DNA from: Erythrobacter cryptus DSM 12079
GTDB lineage: Bacteria; Pseudomonadota; Alphaproteobacteria; Sphingomonadales; Sphingomonadaceae
Assembly (NCBI RefSeq): GCF_000422985.1
Contig: NZ_AUHC01000001.1
Location: 523,005 to 587,004 of the forward strand
Reading direction: 5' to 3'
Length of the DNA stretch: 64,000 nt
Position 1 is the first letter of the stretch, and each line of letters begins with the position of its first letter. Shown in pieces: positions 31,600 through 41,076 of this stretch. A program made the translations under genes and the position numbers. The notes under the pieces are model-generated. The model was not told the origin of the DNA, made no database searches, and saw nothing but the letters and a program-made list of their open reading frames with translations.

Positions 31600-32585
31600 G
31601 GCAGCATCGCCCCATTGGCGGCGCGCAGCGCGGGCGGAATATTGGCATCAAACCAGCGCGCCACGGGCGCGAGCGCCGGGTGGGCAAGATCGCGCTCGAG
31701 CGCGGCCCACACCCGCGGGATCAGCGCCAGATAGCGCGGCTTGCCATCGCGCACCTTGAGCCGGGTGAAGATGCCGACGATCTTGGCGTTGCGCTGCGCC
31801 CCGAGCCGGGCATAGTCAGCGCGGAAATCCGCGCTGTCCGCGCCCGTGAGCGCGGCGTAATGGGCAAGCATCGCGTCTTCGAGCGGCGCGGGCACATCGC
31901 GCCGCGCATCCTGGAGCAGTGAGACGAGATCATAGGCCGGGTGGCCCACCAGCGCGTCCTGGAAGTCGATCAGCCCCTGCGGCGCGCCGGGCTGGCCGCC
32001 AAGCAGCATGATGTTCTCGGCGTGATAGTCGCGCAGCACGGTGACCCCGGGCTGCTGGCGGGCGATGAGGGGGGCGAGCACCTCCTCCCAGGCCGCGGCA
32101 AAGCCTGCCGTATCCACCTCCAGCCCCTGCGCCGGGCAATACCATTCGACAATCAGCGCCGCCTCGCGCTGATAGGTCGCCATGTCATAGGGCGGGAACG
32201 GCCCGGGCGGCAGGCGGTGGAGCGCCGCCAGCGCCGCAACCGCGGCCTCATAGGCGGCGCGCTCGTGCTCGGGATGGGTCTCGAGCCAGTCGCGCATCCG
32301 GTCATTGCCGAAGTCCTCGGTCAGCACGAAGCCGGCCTCTGGCGCGGCGGCAAGGATCGCCGGCGCGCGCATCCCGTGCGCCGAAAGCCAGCGCGCCACC
32401 GCGAGAAAGGGCGCCGGGTCCTCGTGCGGCGGCGGGGCGTGCATCAGCATCGCACGCGCGCCATCGCTGCGGCTGAGGCGGAAATAGCGCCGGAACGAGG
32501 CATCGCCGGGCAACGGGCTGATGGCGGCCCCTTCCCAGCCGGCTTCGGCCAGAAACGCAGCAAGGCCATCGGGCAGGGTGTTCAT
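31596..32585 (-). CDS. amgK: AmgK-like cell-wall sugar kinase (aminoglycoside phosphotransferase fold)
   Basis: The 329-residue protein has the APH/choline kinase fold. The N-terminal GDASFRRYFRL loop, the catalytic loop VLRDYHAENIML and the metal-binding LIDFQDALVGHPAYDL are all present, as in AmgK anomeric MurNAc/GlcNAc kinases. It would phosphorylate MurNAc at C1 for MurU. It is flanked by ATGA overlaps on both sides (tsaE upstream, murU downstream). A general phosphotransferase annotation is possible, but the murU coupling makes a peptidoglycan recycling role more likely than antibiotic modification. Confidence 0.85.
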   Translation of the reverse strand: MNTLPDGLAAFLAEAGWEGAAISPLPGDASFRRYFRLSRSDGARAMLMHAPPPHEDPAPFLAVARWLSAHGMRAPAILAAAPEAGFVLTEDFGNDRMRDWLETHPEHERAAYEAAVAALAALHRLPPGPFPPYDMATYQREAALIVEWYCPAQGLEVDTAGFAAAWEEVLAPLIARQQPGVTVLRDYHAENIMLLGGQPGAPQGLIDFQDALVGHPAYDLVSLLQDARRDVPAPLEDAMLAHYAALTGADSADFRADYARLGAQRNAKIVGIFTRLKVRDGKPRYLALIPRVWAALERDLAHPALAPVARWFDANIPPALRAANGAMLP

Positions 32586-33046
32586 GGCATGCGCCCTAGC
32601 CAATCGGCCCCGCCGCGGGCAATCGCAATCCGCCCGCCCGCGCCGCTTTCCCCCACCATTTCCAACGCGATCGCAAGGCAGGCAGGTTCGTGGGAAAAGC
32701 CGCCGGCATGTTCGGGCCATTCGGCGATCAGCACCGCGCCCTCGCGATATTCCTCAAGCCCCAGTTCGGCACATTCCTCGGGCCTTTCAAGCCGGTAGAA
32801 ATCAGCATGGACCACCGGCAGGCGCAGCGGCGGGGACGGATAGGTTTCGATGATGGTGAAGCTCGGTGAAGGCACTTCGTCGGCGTGGCCGAGCGCGGAG
32901 ATGATCGCCCGGGCGAGCGTGGTCTTGCCCGCGCCGAGGCCGCCTTCGAGCGCAACCACGTCGCCCGGCCGCAGCCGCGCTGCGATCGTGGCGCCATAAA
33001 CGGCCACGGCGGCAAGGTCGGGCAAAGGCGTGCGAGTCTCGCGCAA
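32582..33046 (-). CDS. tsaE: tRNA threonylcarbamoyladenosine biosynthesis ATPase TsaE
   Basis: TsaE is the small P-loop ATPase that works with TsaB, TsaC and TsaD to make t6A at position 37 of ANN-decoding tRNAs. The 154-residue protein has Walker A EGGLGAGKTTLAR (34-46), the SPSFTIIETY segment and HADFYRL, all family hallmarks. It starts with TTG at 33046; an AGGAG element overlapping the stop codon of the upstream divL-like gene supports this start. Its stop overlaps the amgK start as ATGA. Confidence 0.93.
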   Translation of the reverse strand: MRETRTPLPDLAAVAVYGATIAARLRPGDVVALEGGLGAGKTTLARAIISALGHADEVPSPSFTIIETYPSPPLRLPVVHADFYRLERPEECAELGLEEYREGAVLIAEWPEHAGGFSHEPACLAIALEMVGESGAGGRIAIARGGADWLGRMP

Positions 33047-33058
33047 GGCCGGCAGCTC

Positions 33059-35404
33059 CTAGGGCAGGCGGATGGTCGCGGTGGTGCCCGCGCCCTCGCG
33101 GCTGACGATCTCGAGCGTGCCCTCGTGCGCGGCGATGAGCTGGCGCGCGAGCGGGATTCCGAGCCCGCTGCGGCGCTCGGGCGCGCCCTCACCCCCTTGC
33201 GCGCGGGCCAGCTCGGCCGCACTCATGCCCCGGCCATTGTCGGTGATGACGATCTCCACCGCCATGGCGCTGCCCTCGGGCGCCTTGCGCAGTTCGATCA
33301 CGATCCTCCCTCCCGCGGGCGTGCCGGCGATGGCATTGTCGATGAGATTGCCGATCGCGCGGCCAAGCTGGCGCGGATCGGCCTCGATCACCCGCCCGCG
33401 GCGCCCCTTGAGATCGAGGCTGAGGCCGACGGCGATGATCGCCTGCTCGCGCGCGCGCACCAGCGTGGTGAGAAGGGCAAGCAGATCGAGGCGCTCCTTG
33501 CGGATCGGCAGCAGGCCGGCCTCGCTTTGCGAAAGGTCGAGCACGTTTTCGACCTGCTCGGTGAGCCGCGCCACCGCGGCAAGGATAGCATCGAGAAACT
33601 CCCCGGCCTGCTCGGGGCCGCTCGCCGCGCCGGCCTTGAGCAGCTCGGCATAGCCGGCGATGGTGGTGAGCGGGGTGCGGAACTCGTAGGACATGTTGGC
33701 AAGGAAGCGCGCCTTGACCGCATCGGCCTCCTCGAGCGCGGCGGCGCGTTCGCGCAGCGCCTGCTCGGCCTTCTGCGAATCGGTGATGTCGAGCACGGTC
33801 AAAAGGCCATTGCCATCGGGCAGCGGGATCCCGGCAAAGCGCAGGGTGCGCCCATCGGCAAGCGCCACCTGACCGCCCTTCTCGCGCCGGTCGAGCGTGG
33901 CGGCGCGCACCGCCGCGCCGATTTCGGCAGCCTCCGCAGGCCGGGCAAGATTGGCGCTGATCGCGCCCAGCAGTTCCTCGGCGCTGGGATGGGCATCGAG
34001 CAGTTCGGGGGGCAAACCCCACGTGCCGGCAAAGCTGCGGTTCCACAGCTGCACCGAGCCATCGGGGGCGAAGATCGCCAGCGCCTCGAACAGGCTGTCG
34101 AGCGTGGCGGTGCGGGTGCGCAACAGGGTATCGCGCACCGCCGAGAGCTTGAGGCTCTCGGTCCGGTCCTCGGTGATCAGCACCAGCCCGCCATCGGGCA
34201 TGGGCTGAGCGACCACGCGCAAATGGGTGCCGCCGGGCAGCGGCCATTGCTCCTCGATGCTCTCGCGCAGCTCGAACCAGCCCAGCCGCTCGCGCCGCCA
34301 CTCGGGAAAATCGCGCACCTCCGGGGTGTGCCCGCCCTCGCGCGCCTCGGCGAGGAAGCGGTCAAACGGCGTGCGCGCCTCGAGCGCCTCCTCGCTGAGC
34401 GCGAACAGGCGGCGGAACGGCAGGTTGGCAAAGGCGAGGCGCTCCTCGGGGTCGAACAGCGCCACCCCGACCGAGAGCTGATCGAGCATCGCCCGCTGCG
34501 CCTCGCGGAAGGCGCGGAAGGCGCGCGCCACCTGCTGCTGTTCCTCGATGTCGATGGCATAACCCGCCACGCCCTCCTTGCCGAGCGGCATTTCGCTCAC
34601 CCGCAAGGTGCGGCGCGCGCCGTGGAGCGTGGCGGCAACGATGCGCTCGGACTTGTCCTGGCGCGCGAGCGCGGCGCGGGCGATCTCGGCGGGGGAGCGC
34701 CCGTCCTCAGGCTCGAGCAGTTCGATCTGCTGCTCGACCACCTCGGCGGCGCTGGCTGCGCCCACGGCATCGACATAGGCCTGGTTGACGAGCTGGAGCG
34801 AAAGGTCCGGCCCGCGGAACCACATCGGCGTGGGCGCAGCCTCGATCAGGCCGACGAGCGCGGCAAAATCGCTGGTGGCGCGCGCCGCGGCGGCACGCAG
34901 GCGGGTGAGTTCGGCGTGGCTTTCGGTGAAGTCGAAAACCCACACCAGCGCCGCCCCGCCGGGCGAGACCTGCGGATCGGCCAGCGTGCCGTGGAACATC
35001 AGGCTGCGCGCCCCGCCCACGGGGTTTGCCACCATGCGGAAGGGCGCGGCGCTTTTCTGGGTGGTCTGGATCTTCGCCCAGAGCCGATCGAGTTCGGCCT
35101 TGGCAAGCCCGCCGCCCGCCGCCTCGCCCTCGGGCGCGGCAAGCTCGCTCAGATAGGCGGGCATGGCATCGAGGCCGAGCATCCGGGCGAGCCGTTCCGG
35201 CCCTTCGATCCGGCCATCGACTCGCACCAGCAGCGGCACTGCCGGTGAGACATCGAGCAGCGCCTGCATCCGCCTGAGGCTCGCCTTGAGCGTGCGGGCC
35301 CGCCGCAAGGAGGCGCTGGCGCGCAGCACCACCACGCCCGCCCCCGCCGCCCAGGCGGCGAGCACCAACGCGATCAGCACAAGCGAAAGCGGCGAAAGGC
35401 TCAT
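33059..35404 (-). CDS. divL: DivL-like PAS-domain histidine-kinase homologue with tyrosine in the H-box
   Basis: This 781-residue protein has one N-terminal membrane helix (about 5-27), a long stretch of PAS-like domains, a DHp domain and an ATPase domain with N-box (NLIDNAIAG), G1 (DNGRGMS) and G2 (GLGIPLARQLI). In the DHp motif FLANMSYEFRTPL the normally phosphorylated histidine is Tyr573. That substitution, the size and the architecture match Caulobacter DivL (769 aa, Tyr550), a polar pseudo-kinase that binds DivK and controls CckA-CtrA. Coupling to tsaE 12 bp downstream and amgK, murU, addBA beyond is an alphaproteobacterial arrangement. A true kinase role is unlikely without the histidine. 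Confidence 0.82.
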   Translation of the reverse strand: MSLSPLSLVLIALVLAAWAAGAGVVVLRASASLRRARTLKASLRRMQALLDVSPAVPLLVRVDGRIEGPERLARMLGLDAMPAYLSELAAPEGEAAGGGLAKAELDRLWAKIQTTQKSAAPFRMVANPVGGARSLMFHGTLADPQVSPGGAALVWVFDFTESHAELTRLRAAAARATSDFAALVGLIEAAPTPMWFRGPDLSLQLVNQAYVDAVGAASAAEVVEQQIELLEPEDGRSPAEIARAALARQDKSERIVAATLHGARRTLRVSEMPLGKEGVAGYAIDIEEQQQVARAFRAFREAQRAMLDQLSVGVALFDPEERLAFANLPFRRLFALSEEALEARTPFDRFLAEAREGGHTPEVRDFPEWRRERLGWFELRESIEEQWPLPGGTHLRVVAQPMPDGGLVLITEDRTESLKLSAVRDTLLRTRTATLDSLFEALAIFAPDGSVQLWNRSFAGTWGLPPELLDAHPSAEELLGAISANLARPAEAAEIGAAVRAATLDRREKGGQVALADGRTLRFAGIPLPDGNGLLTVLDITDSQKAEQALRERAAALEEADAVKARFLANMSYEFRTPLTTIAGYAELLKAGAASGPEQAGEFLDAILAAVARLTEQVENVLDLSQSEAGLLPIRKERLDLLALLTTLVRAREQAIIAVGLSLDLKGRRGRVIEADPRQLGRAIGNLIDNAIAGTPAGGRIVIELRKAPEGSAMAVEIVITDNGRGMSAAELARAQGGEGAPERRSGLGIPLARQLIAAHEGTLEIVSREGAGTTATIRLP

Positions 35405-35503
35405 CCCGCCACCGCTATGCCGAGCCGCGCGTCAGTGCAACGCCCGAGCGGGGGAGGCGTCCGGCCCAAGCCCGCAATGTGGGCGCGCGCACCGGCGCGG
35501 CGA

Positions 35504-36928
<1,425 letters not shown>

Positions 36929-37021
36929 TGTCTCATTCTCCTGGGCACATGTCTGGCACACGCACAGGCGTGTTGGGGTGCTCTTGGCAAAGCCCCTAGC
37001 GACAGGGCGCGCCCGAGGCAA

Positions 37022-37041
37022 ATATAAACTTATCTTTATAT
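37022..37041. promoter_or_regulatory. AT-rich palindrome between ahcY and peroxiredoxin (possible SahR-type operator)
   Basis: ATATAAA (37022-37028) and TTTATAT (37035-37041) form a perfect 7-bp inverted repeat around CTTATC in otherwise GC-rich DNA. On the ahcY strand it reads ATATAAAGATAAGTTTATAT, 18 of 20 bases symmetrical with two mismatched pairs at the centre. It lies upstream of ahcY. ArsR-family SAH-responsive regulators (SahR) bind AT-rich palindromes before methionine-cycle genes, so such an operator is plausible. The regulator is not in the window. Confidence 0.5.
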
Positions 37042-37116
37042 GTCTATTTGTTGCCCGGCGCCCGCGCGCGCGATAGGAAGCGCGCAAACCAACACCCCTC
37101 ATGCAAGGATGTGACG

Positions 37117-37596
37117 ATGACCATTGCCGTTGGCGACAAGCTTCCCGATGTCACCCTGATCAAGGCCACGCCCGAAGGGCCGCAGCCGGTCAAGACCAGC
37201 GAATATTTCGCCGGCAAGCGCGTGGCGCTGTTCTCGGTACCGGGCGCCTTCACGCCCACCTGCTCGGCCAAGCACCTGCCCGGCTTTGTCGAGAAGGCCG
37301 CCGAACTCAAGGCCAAGGGGGTGGACGAGATTGTCGGCACCGCGGTCAATGATGCCTTCGTGATGAATGCCTGGAACAAGGCCGCCGGCAGCGACGACAT
37401 CACCATGCTCGCCGATGGCAATGGCGAATTCGCCGAGGCGCTGGGCCTCACCATGGATGCCTCGGGCTATGGCATGGGCAAGCGCGGGCAGCGCTTCTCG
37501 ATGGTGGTGAACGACGGCGTGGTCGAGCAGCTCAATGTCGAGGCGCCGGGCGATTTCAAGGTCTCGAGCGCCGAATACATGCTCAGCCAGCTCTGA
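37117..37596 (+). CDS. Peroxiredoxin (Prx5-type)
   Basis: This 159-residue thiol peroxidase has the active-site motif [16 protein letters not shown] with peroxidatic Cys49. The length and the following [14 protein letters not shown] segment match the Prx5/hybrid group, which reduces hydrogen peroxide and alkyl hydroperoxides using glutathione/glutaredoxin or thioredoxin. There is no glutaredoxin fusion. The ATG at 37117 is preceded by AAGGA seven bases upstream; an in-frame GTG two codons earlier is less likely. It is divergent from ahcY. Confidence 0.92.
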   Translation: MTIAVGDKLPDVTLIKATPEGPQPVKTSEYFAGKRVALFSVPGAFTPTCSAKHLPGFVEKAAELKAKGVDEIVGTAVNDAFVMNAWNKAAGSDDITMLADGNGEFAEALGLTMDASGYGMGKRGQRFSMVVNDGVVEQLNVEAPGDFKVSSAEYMLSQL

Positions 37597-37657
37597 AGCC
37601 TTGATCGGGGCGGCGCGGCGCGCGGCGGCCCGCCCCTTGGTCACACGGCGCCGCGCC

Positions 37658-38347
37658 TCAGGTGAGCGGCGGGGCGCCCGCCGCCACCCACAGCGCCAGC
37701 GCCGCGGCAATCGCCGCTGCGCCAAGGCCGCGCGCCCAGGGCGTGGGACCGATCCCGGCGACGCCGGCCAAGGGCGGCCGATCTCCGCTCAGCATCGGGC
37801 TCAGCAAATCCTCGCCCTTCACCGTATAGAAGGTGATCGCCGCGAGGTGCAGCGCAGCCAGAGCGACGATCACCCAGAAGAAGCTCTCGTGAATCTCGGT
37901 GATGGCATCGGCGGAGCGCACCCCCACGAGCGGGTTCAATGGCCCGGTCGTCCCGTCGAAGGGATCGCCAGCAAAGAGGCCAAGGCTGACCTGCACAAGC
38001 ATCGCGCCGAGCAGCACCAGCGTGCTCCACCCGCCGAGCGGCGAATGGCCGATGGCAGGCCCTGCCTGCCTGTCACCGCGCAGATAGGCAAGCACCGCGC
38101 GCGGCCCCTTGACGAACTGGCCAAAGCGCGCGGTATCGGGTCCAAGAAAGCCCCACAGCAGCCGGAACGCCAGCAGCCCCAGCAGCACGAGGCCGAGGCG
38201 CTTGTGCAAGGCCCATTTCTCGTTCTCGGCCGTCCACCACAGCGCCGGGATGAGAATCGGAAAGCTCCAGTGAACGAGGCGCAGGAAAGGGTCCCACACC
38301 CGCACATCGCGGGGCCGCACCGACGCGGCGCCTGGCGCCTGAGCCAT
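37658..38347 (-). CDS. Cytochrome b561-family membrane protein
   Basis: This 229-residue protein has about four or five hydrophobic segments and the pattern of the Ni/Fe-hydrogenase/cytochrome b561 group: VWDPFLRLVHW near the N-terminus, WALHKRLGLVLLG, HESFFWVIVALAALHLAA and the FYTVKGEDLLSPML tail. The histidines in membrane segments would bind two b-type haems. It starts at 38347, 8 bp after the stop of a cytochrome c gene in the same orientation, so the two form an electron-transfer pair. The physiological donor is unknown. Confidence 0.87.
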   Translation of the reverse strand: MAQAPGAASVRPRDVRVWDPFLRLVHWSFPILIPALWWTAENEKWALHKRLGLVLLGLLAFRLLWGFLGPDTARFGQFVKGPRAVLAYLRGDRQAGPAIGHSPLGGWSTLVLLGAMLVQVSLGLFAGDPFDGTTGPLNPLVGVRSADAITEIHESFFWVIVALAALHLAAITFYTVKGEDLLSPMLSGDRPPLAGVAGIGPTPWARGLGAAAIAAALALWVAAGAPPLT

Positions 38348-38355
38348 CGGCGGGC

Positions 38356-38895
38356 CTATTTCTTGTCGTCCTTGCGGAACTGGTCGTGGCAGCCCTTGCA
38401 CGCCCCGCCCATGGCCATCGCCTGGGCGCCAACCGCGGCCTTGTCACCGCCGGGGGCCAGGCTGGCGAGCTTGGCGCTCTCACCAACCAGCTTGGTTGCG
38501 GCGGCCTTGAAGGCCTCGGGCTTTTCCCAGATCGTCGGCAGGGCCTCGGTCTTGAAACCATCGGCGGTGCTGGTGCCGGCGGGGAAATGGCCCTCGATCT
38601 TCATCGCCCGGGCGTTGATGTCGTTGGCGCTGGCGGCGATCAGGGCAAAATCGGGCGCGTCCTTCTCCAGCTCGCCGCGCACCGCCTTGAAGGCCTTGCC
38701 GATCGCCTCGAAATTTTCCTCGCGCTCCTTGACCACGGCGGCAAGATCCACCGGGGCGCCCGGCTCGGCGGCGGCGGCGGCCGCGGGGGTTTCCGCCGCC
38801 TCCGGCGCCCCGGCAGGGGTCTCGCTCGAACAGGCGGCAAGCGCGGCGGCGAGAGCCGCAGCAGCAACGAGGCGGGGGGCAGGGATGCGCGTCAT
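38356..38895 (-). CDS. Lipoprotein cytochrome c, class II (cytochrome c-prime type)
   Basis: The 179-residue protein has a signal peptide ending in the lipobox LAAC (Cys22), an alanine/proline linker, a helical body and the haem site CKGCH (C166-H170) near the extreme C-terminus. That position is diagnostic of class II cytochromes c. Cytochromes c-prime bind nitric oxide or act in electron transfer; co-transcription with a b561-type cytochrome suggests a membrane electron route. A terminal KDDKK tail follows the haem site. Confidence 0.88.
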   Translation of the reverse strand: MTRIPAPRLVAAAALAAALAACSSETPAGAPEAAETPAAAAAAEPGAPVDLAAVVKEREENFEAIGKAFKAVRGELEKDAPDFALIAASANDINARAMKIEGHFPAGTSTADGFKTEALPTIWEKPEAFKAAATKLVGESAKLASLAPGGDKAAVGAQAMAMGGACKGCHDQFRKDDKK

Positions 38896-38992
38896 CGTGG
38901 CTCTCCTCGATCAGAGCCGCGCGGCGACAGGGCTGCCCGCACGGCGCATGTCAGGCCCAAGACATGGCCCCTGCCCCACCGATTCGCCAAGC

Positions 38993-39028
38993 AAAAACGG
39001 GCGCAAAAACGGGCGCAAAAAGGGGCGC
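38993..39028. repeat. Three tandem 12-bp repeats
   Basis: AAAAACGGGCGC occurs at 38993-39004 and 39005-39016, followed by AAAAAGGGGCGC (39017-39028) with one change. The third unit forms the T-run and part of the stem of the terminator for the minus-strand gene at 39085. Confidence 0.8.
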
Positions 39029-39044
39029 CCCGGCGAGGCGCCCC
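39017..39044 (-). terminator. Rho-independent terminator of the 39085-39531 gene
   Basis: Read on the minus strand, GGGGCGCC and GGCGCCCC form an 8-bp GC stem with a 7-base loop, followed by TTTTT. The end of the exported-protein gene is 40 bp upstream. Two further T5 runs follow in the tandem repeat. Confidence 0.75.
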
Positions 39045-39084
39045 CTTGCTTGGCCGCTCACGGCGCGGACGTACGCAGCGGCAA

Positions 39085-39531
39085 TCAGCTCTCGCGCCCG
39101 ACGGGGCTGCGGCTGGCCTCGGCCAAGAGGGCATTGCGATCCTGCTCGACCAGCGCAAGCATCGCCGCGTGGAAGCGGTCACGCTGCGCGGCCACCAGCT
39201 GGTCGATCGCCTTGGCCGAATTGCGGCACCAGCCCGGGGTCGAGCCGCTCACCACGTCATCGGCCCGCATCGCGCGGCGGGTCTGAAGCGTTTCCCCCAC
39301 CTTGGCGGTGCGTTCGAGATCGAGCGAGGCGCTCCACTGGCAACGCAGGGTGCTCTGCCGCCCCGGCGCGGCGGCGGTGCCGAGCTGGCGGGTTTCCACC
39401 TTGACGCTGCCCGCATAATCGGCGGTGATCGGCCCTTCGGGATGGGCGATCACCACCTCGTGTTCGAGCGCGGCGGCAGGGGCGGCGAGGCACAGAACGA
39501 GCCCCAGGACGGGCAAGCTAAGCTTGGTCAT
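39085..39531 (-). CDS. Exported protein of unknown function
   Basis: This 148-residue protein has a strong signal peptide (MTKLSLPVLGLVLCLAAPAAA) and a mature part with two cysteines (TLRCQW and GWCRNS) that could form a disulfide in the periplasm. No known domain is recognised. The ATG at 39531 follows GGAGAAACAG. It is apparently monocistronic, with its own terminator. The upstream gap (39532-39681) is visibly richer in A and T. Confidence 0.75.
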   Translation of the reverse strand: MTKLSLPVLGLVLCLAAPAAALEHEVVIAHPEGPITADYAGSVKVETRQLGTAAAPGRQSTLRCQWSASLDLERTAKVGETLQTRRAMRADDVVSGSTPGWCRNSAKAIDQLVAAQRDRFHAAMLALVEQDRNALLAEASRSPVGRES

Positions 39532-39681
39532 TGCTGTTTCTCCTGCATGTTCCGGCCTTGACTGGCCGGTAACGCCGCAGAGCCTAGCAAAGCGAATCGT
39601 GGATTCCAAGCTACAGGTGATGCAAATTTAACACATGCAAGCAAAACCTTGGCCATCTGCACGATCATGCAGATCGGCAGG

Positions 39682-40332
39682 TCAATAGCCCATCAGGCTC
39701 ATCACTTCCTTGCGGCTGCGATCATCCTCGAGAAAGCAGCCGAGGATGCGGCTGGTGATCATCCCCACCCCCGGGGTCTTGACCCCGCGCCCGGTCATGC
39801 AGCCGTGCTGCGCCTCGATCACCACCGCCACGCCGTGGGGCTCGAGATTGTCCCAGATGCACTGCGCCACCTCGGCGGTGAGGCGCTCCTGGATCTGCAG
39901 GCGCCGGGCATAGCCGTGCAGCACCCGGGCGAGCTTCGATATGCCCACCACCTTGCTCTTGGGCAGATAGGCGATCGCCGCCTTGCCGATGATCGGGGCC
40001 ATGTGGTGCTCGCAATGCGACTGGAAGGGGATGTCCTTGAGCAGCACGATCTCGTCATAGCCGCCAACCTCGGTGAACTGGCGGGTGAGGTGCATGGCCG
40101 GATCCTCGCGATAGCCCTCGCAATATTCGAGCCACGCGCGCCCGACCCGCTTGGGGGTGTCGCGCAGGCCCTCGCGCGAAGGATCATCGCCCGCCCATTC
40201 GATCAGTGTGCGGATCGCCGCCTGCACATGCTCGGGCACTTCGGGCTTGCCCAGCGGGTTTTCGGGATCGAAGGCATCATCGTGATCATGGGCGGAAACA
40301 TAGTTCATGGCCTTGGGTCTTTCTTCGCTCAT
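39682..40332 (-). CDS. folE: GTP cyclohydrolase I
   Basis: FolE makes dihydroneopterin triphosphate from GTP, the first step of folate synthesis. The 216-residue protein has the zinc ligands Cys107 and His110 (SHCEHHM) and Cys178 (HGCMTGRG), plus the conserved SREGLRDTPKRV helix and KLARVLHGYARRLQIQERLT. The ATG at 40332 was chosen over an upstream in-frame start. It is divergent from the small metallopeptidase gene. Confidence 0.96.
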   Translation of the reverse strand: MSEERPKAMNYVSAHDHDDAFDPENPLGKPEVPEHVQAAIRTLIEWAGDDPSREGLRDTPKRVGRAWLEYCEGYREDPAMHLTRQFTEVGGYDEIVLLKDIPFQSHCEHHMAPIIGKAAIAYLPKSKVVGISKLARVLHGYARRLQIQERLTAEVAQCIWDNLEPHGVAVVIEAQHGCMTGRGVKTPGVGMITSRILGCFLEDDRSRKEVMSLMGY

Positions 40333-40518
40333 CGGCTCGTGCTGAGCCCCTCTTTCAAGTCGATCCCGCAGGGGTTGAAACCGCCGAGCGGCCAAGCCGT
40401 TCCGCCCGCGCGGCCTGGCCTGCCGCCGGGCGCCATGCGCGCCCCCACCTGCTTGCATATGGGGGCGCATGGGCGCATGTCACCCCCCTTGACGCTCAAG
40501 CAAAGGGGATGAAACCGC

Positions 40519-40908
40519 GTGCGCGAGCCTGACAGTGCCGAATTTGCCAACGCAGCGCGCGCGGTGCTGGCGAGCCTGCCGCGCGCGCTGCGCGTCCCGC
40601 TTGCCGAGGTGGTGATCCGGGTCGAGGAATTTGCCACCCCCGAACAGCTCGCCGCGGTGGGGCTCCAGGATCGCTGGGAGCTGACCGGGCTGTATGAAGG
40701 CGTGGCGCTGACCGAGCGCTCGCAATGGGATGCCGAAAGCCTGCCGCCGGTGATCACCCTGTTCCGCCAGCCGCTGCTCGCCGAAATGCGCGAGACGGGC
40801 GTGAGCTTTGCCGCGCTGGTGCGCCACGTGGTGATCCACGAGGCGGGGCACCATTTCGGCTTTTCCGACGATGATATGGCAGCGCTGGAGGACGCGGCCG
40901 GGGATTGA
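40519..40908 (+). CDS. Small zinc metallopeptidase family protein
   Basis: This 129-residue protein has the motif HEAGHHFGFSD (107-117), matching HExxHxxGxxD of the small soluble metzincin-like family (formerly DUF1025). The rest of the sequence, including VVIRVEEFATPE and DRWELTGLYEGV, fits this family. Its function in bacteria is unknown. The start is GTG at 40519; the ATG eleven bases before it is out of frame and stops at once. A bidirectional terminator lies 40 bp after the stop. Confidence 0.85.
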   Translation: MREPDSAEFANAARAVLASLPRALRVPLAEVVIRVEEFATPEQLAAVGLQDRWELTGLYEGVALTERSQWDAESLPPVITLFRQPLLAEMRETGVSFAALVRHVVIHEAGHHFGFSDDDMAALEDAAGD

Positions 40909-40941
40909 GGTACGCGGCGAATCTGCTCACGCGCGCGTCAC

Positions 40942-41001
40942 GATCCCCAACAAAAAACCGGCCCCGAAGGACCGGTTTTTGTTGGCGCACCCGAAAGGAT
41001 T
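40942..41001. repeat. Direct repeat copy 1: terminator plus tRNA-Arg 3' end
   Basis: These 60 bases are nearly identical to 41077-41139. They comprise a hairpin flanked by A- and T-runs and TGGCGCACCCGAAAGGATT (40983-41001), which is the CCA end, acceptor strand and part of the T arm of the tRNA-Arg at 41121-41197. The rest of a tRNA is absent. Confidence 0.85.
40947..40985. terminator. Bidirectional hairpin terminator (repeat copy 1)
   Basis: CCAACAAAAAACCGG pairs with CCGGTTTTTGTTGG apart from one bulged A. The A-run on one side and T-run on the other let it terminate the metallopeptidase gene on the plus strand and transcripts passing leftward from tRNA-Arg. Confidence 0.75.
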
Positions 41002-41076
41002 ACTCCGCCGCTGCGCGGCTTCGTCATCTCCGGCGGCCTTGCCGCCTGCGATTCCGAACGGGTCCGAACCTGTGAT

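Noticed and set aside
31596..32585. Aminoglycoside resistance kinase
   Set aside because: Coupling to a MurU-type nucleotidyltransferase and the motif pattern indicate an AmgK wall-recycling kinase instead.
36929..37060. SAH or SAM riboswitch in the ahcY leader
   Set aside because: I could not find the conserved pseudoknot elements; the palindrome and short leader fit a protein operator better.
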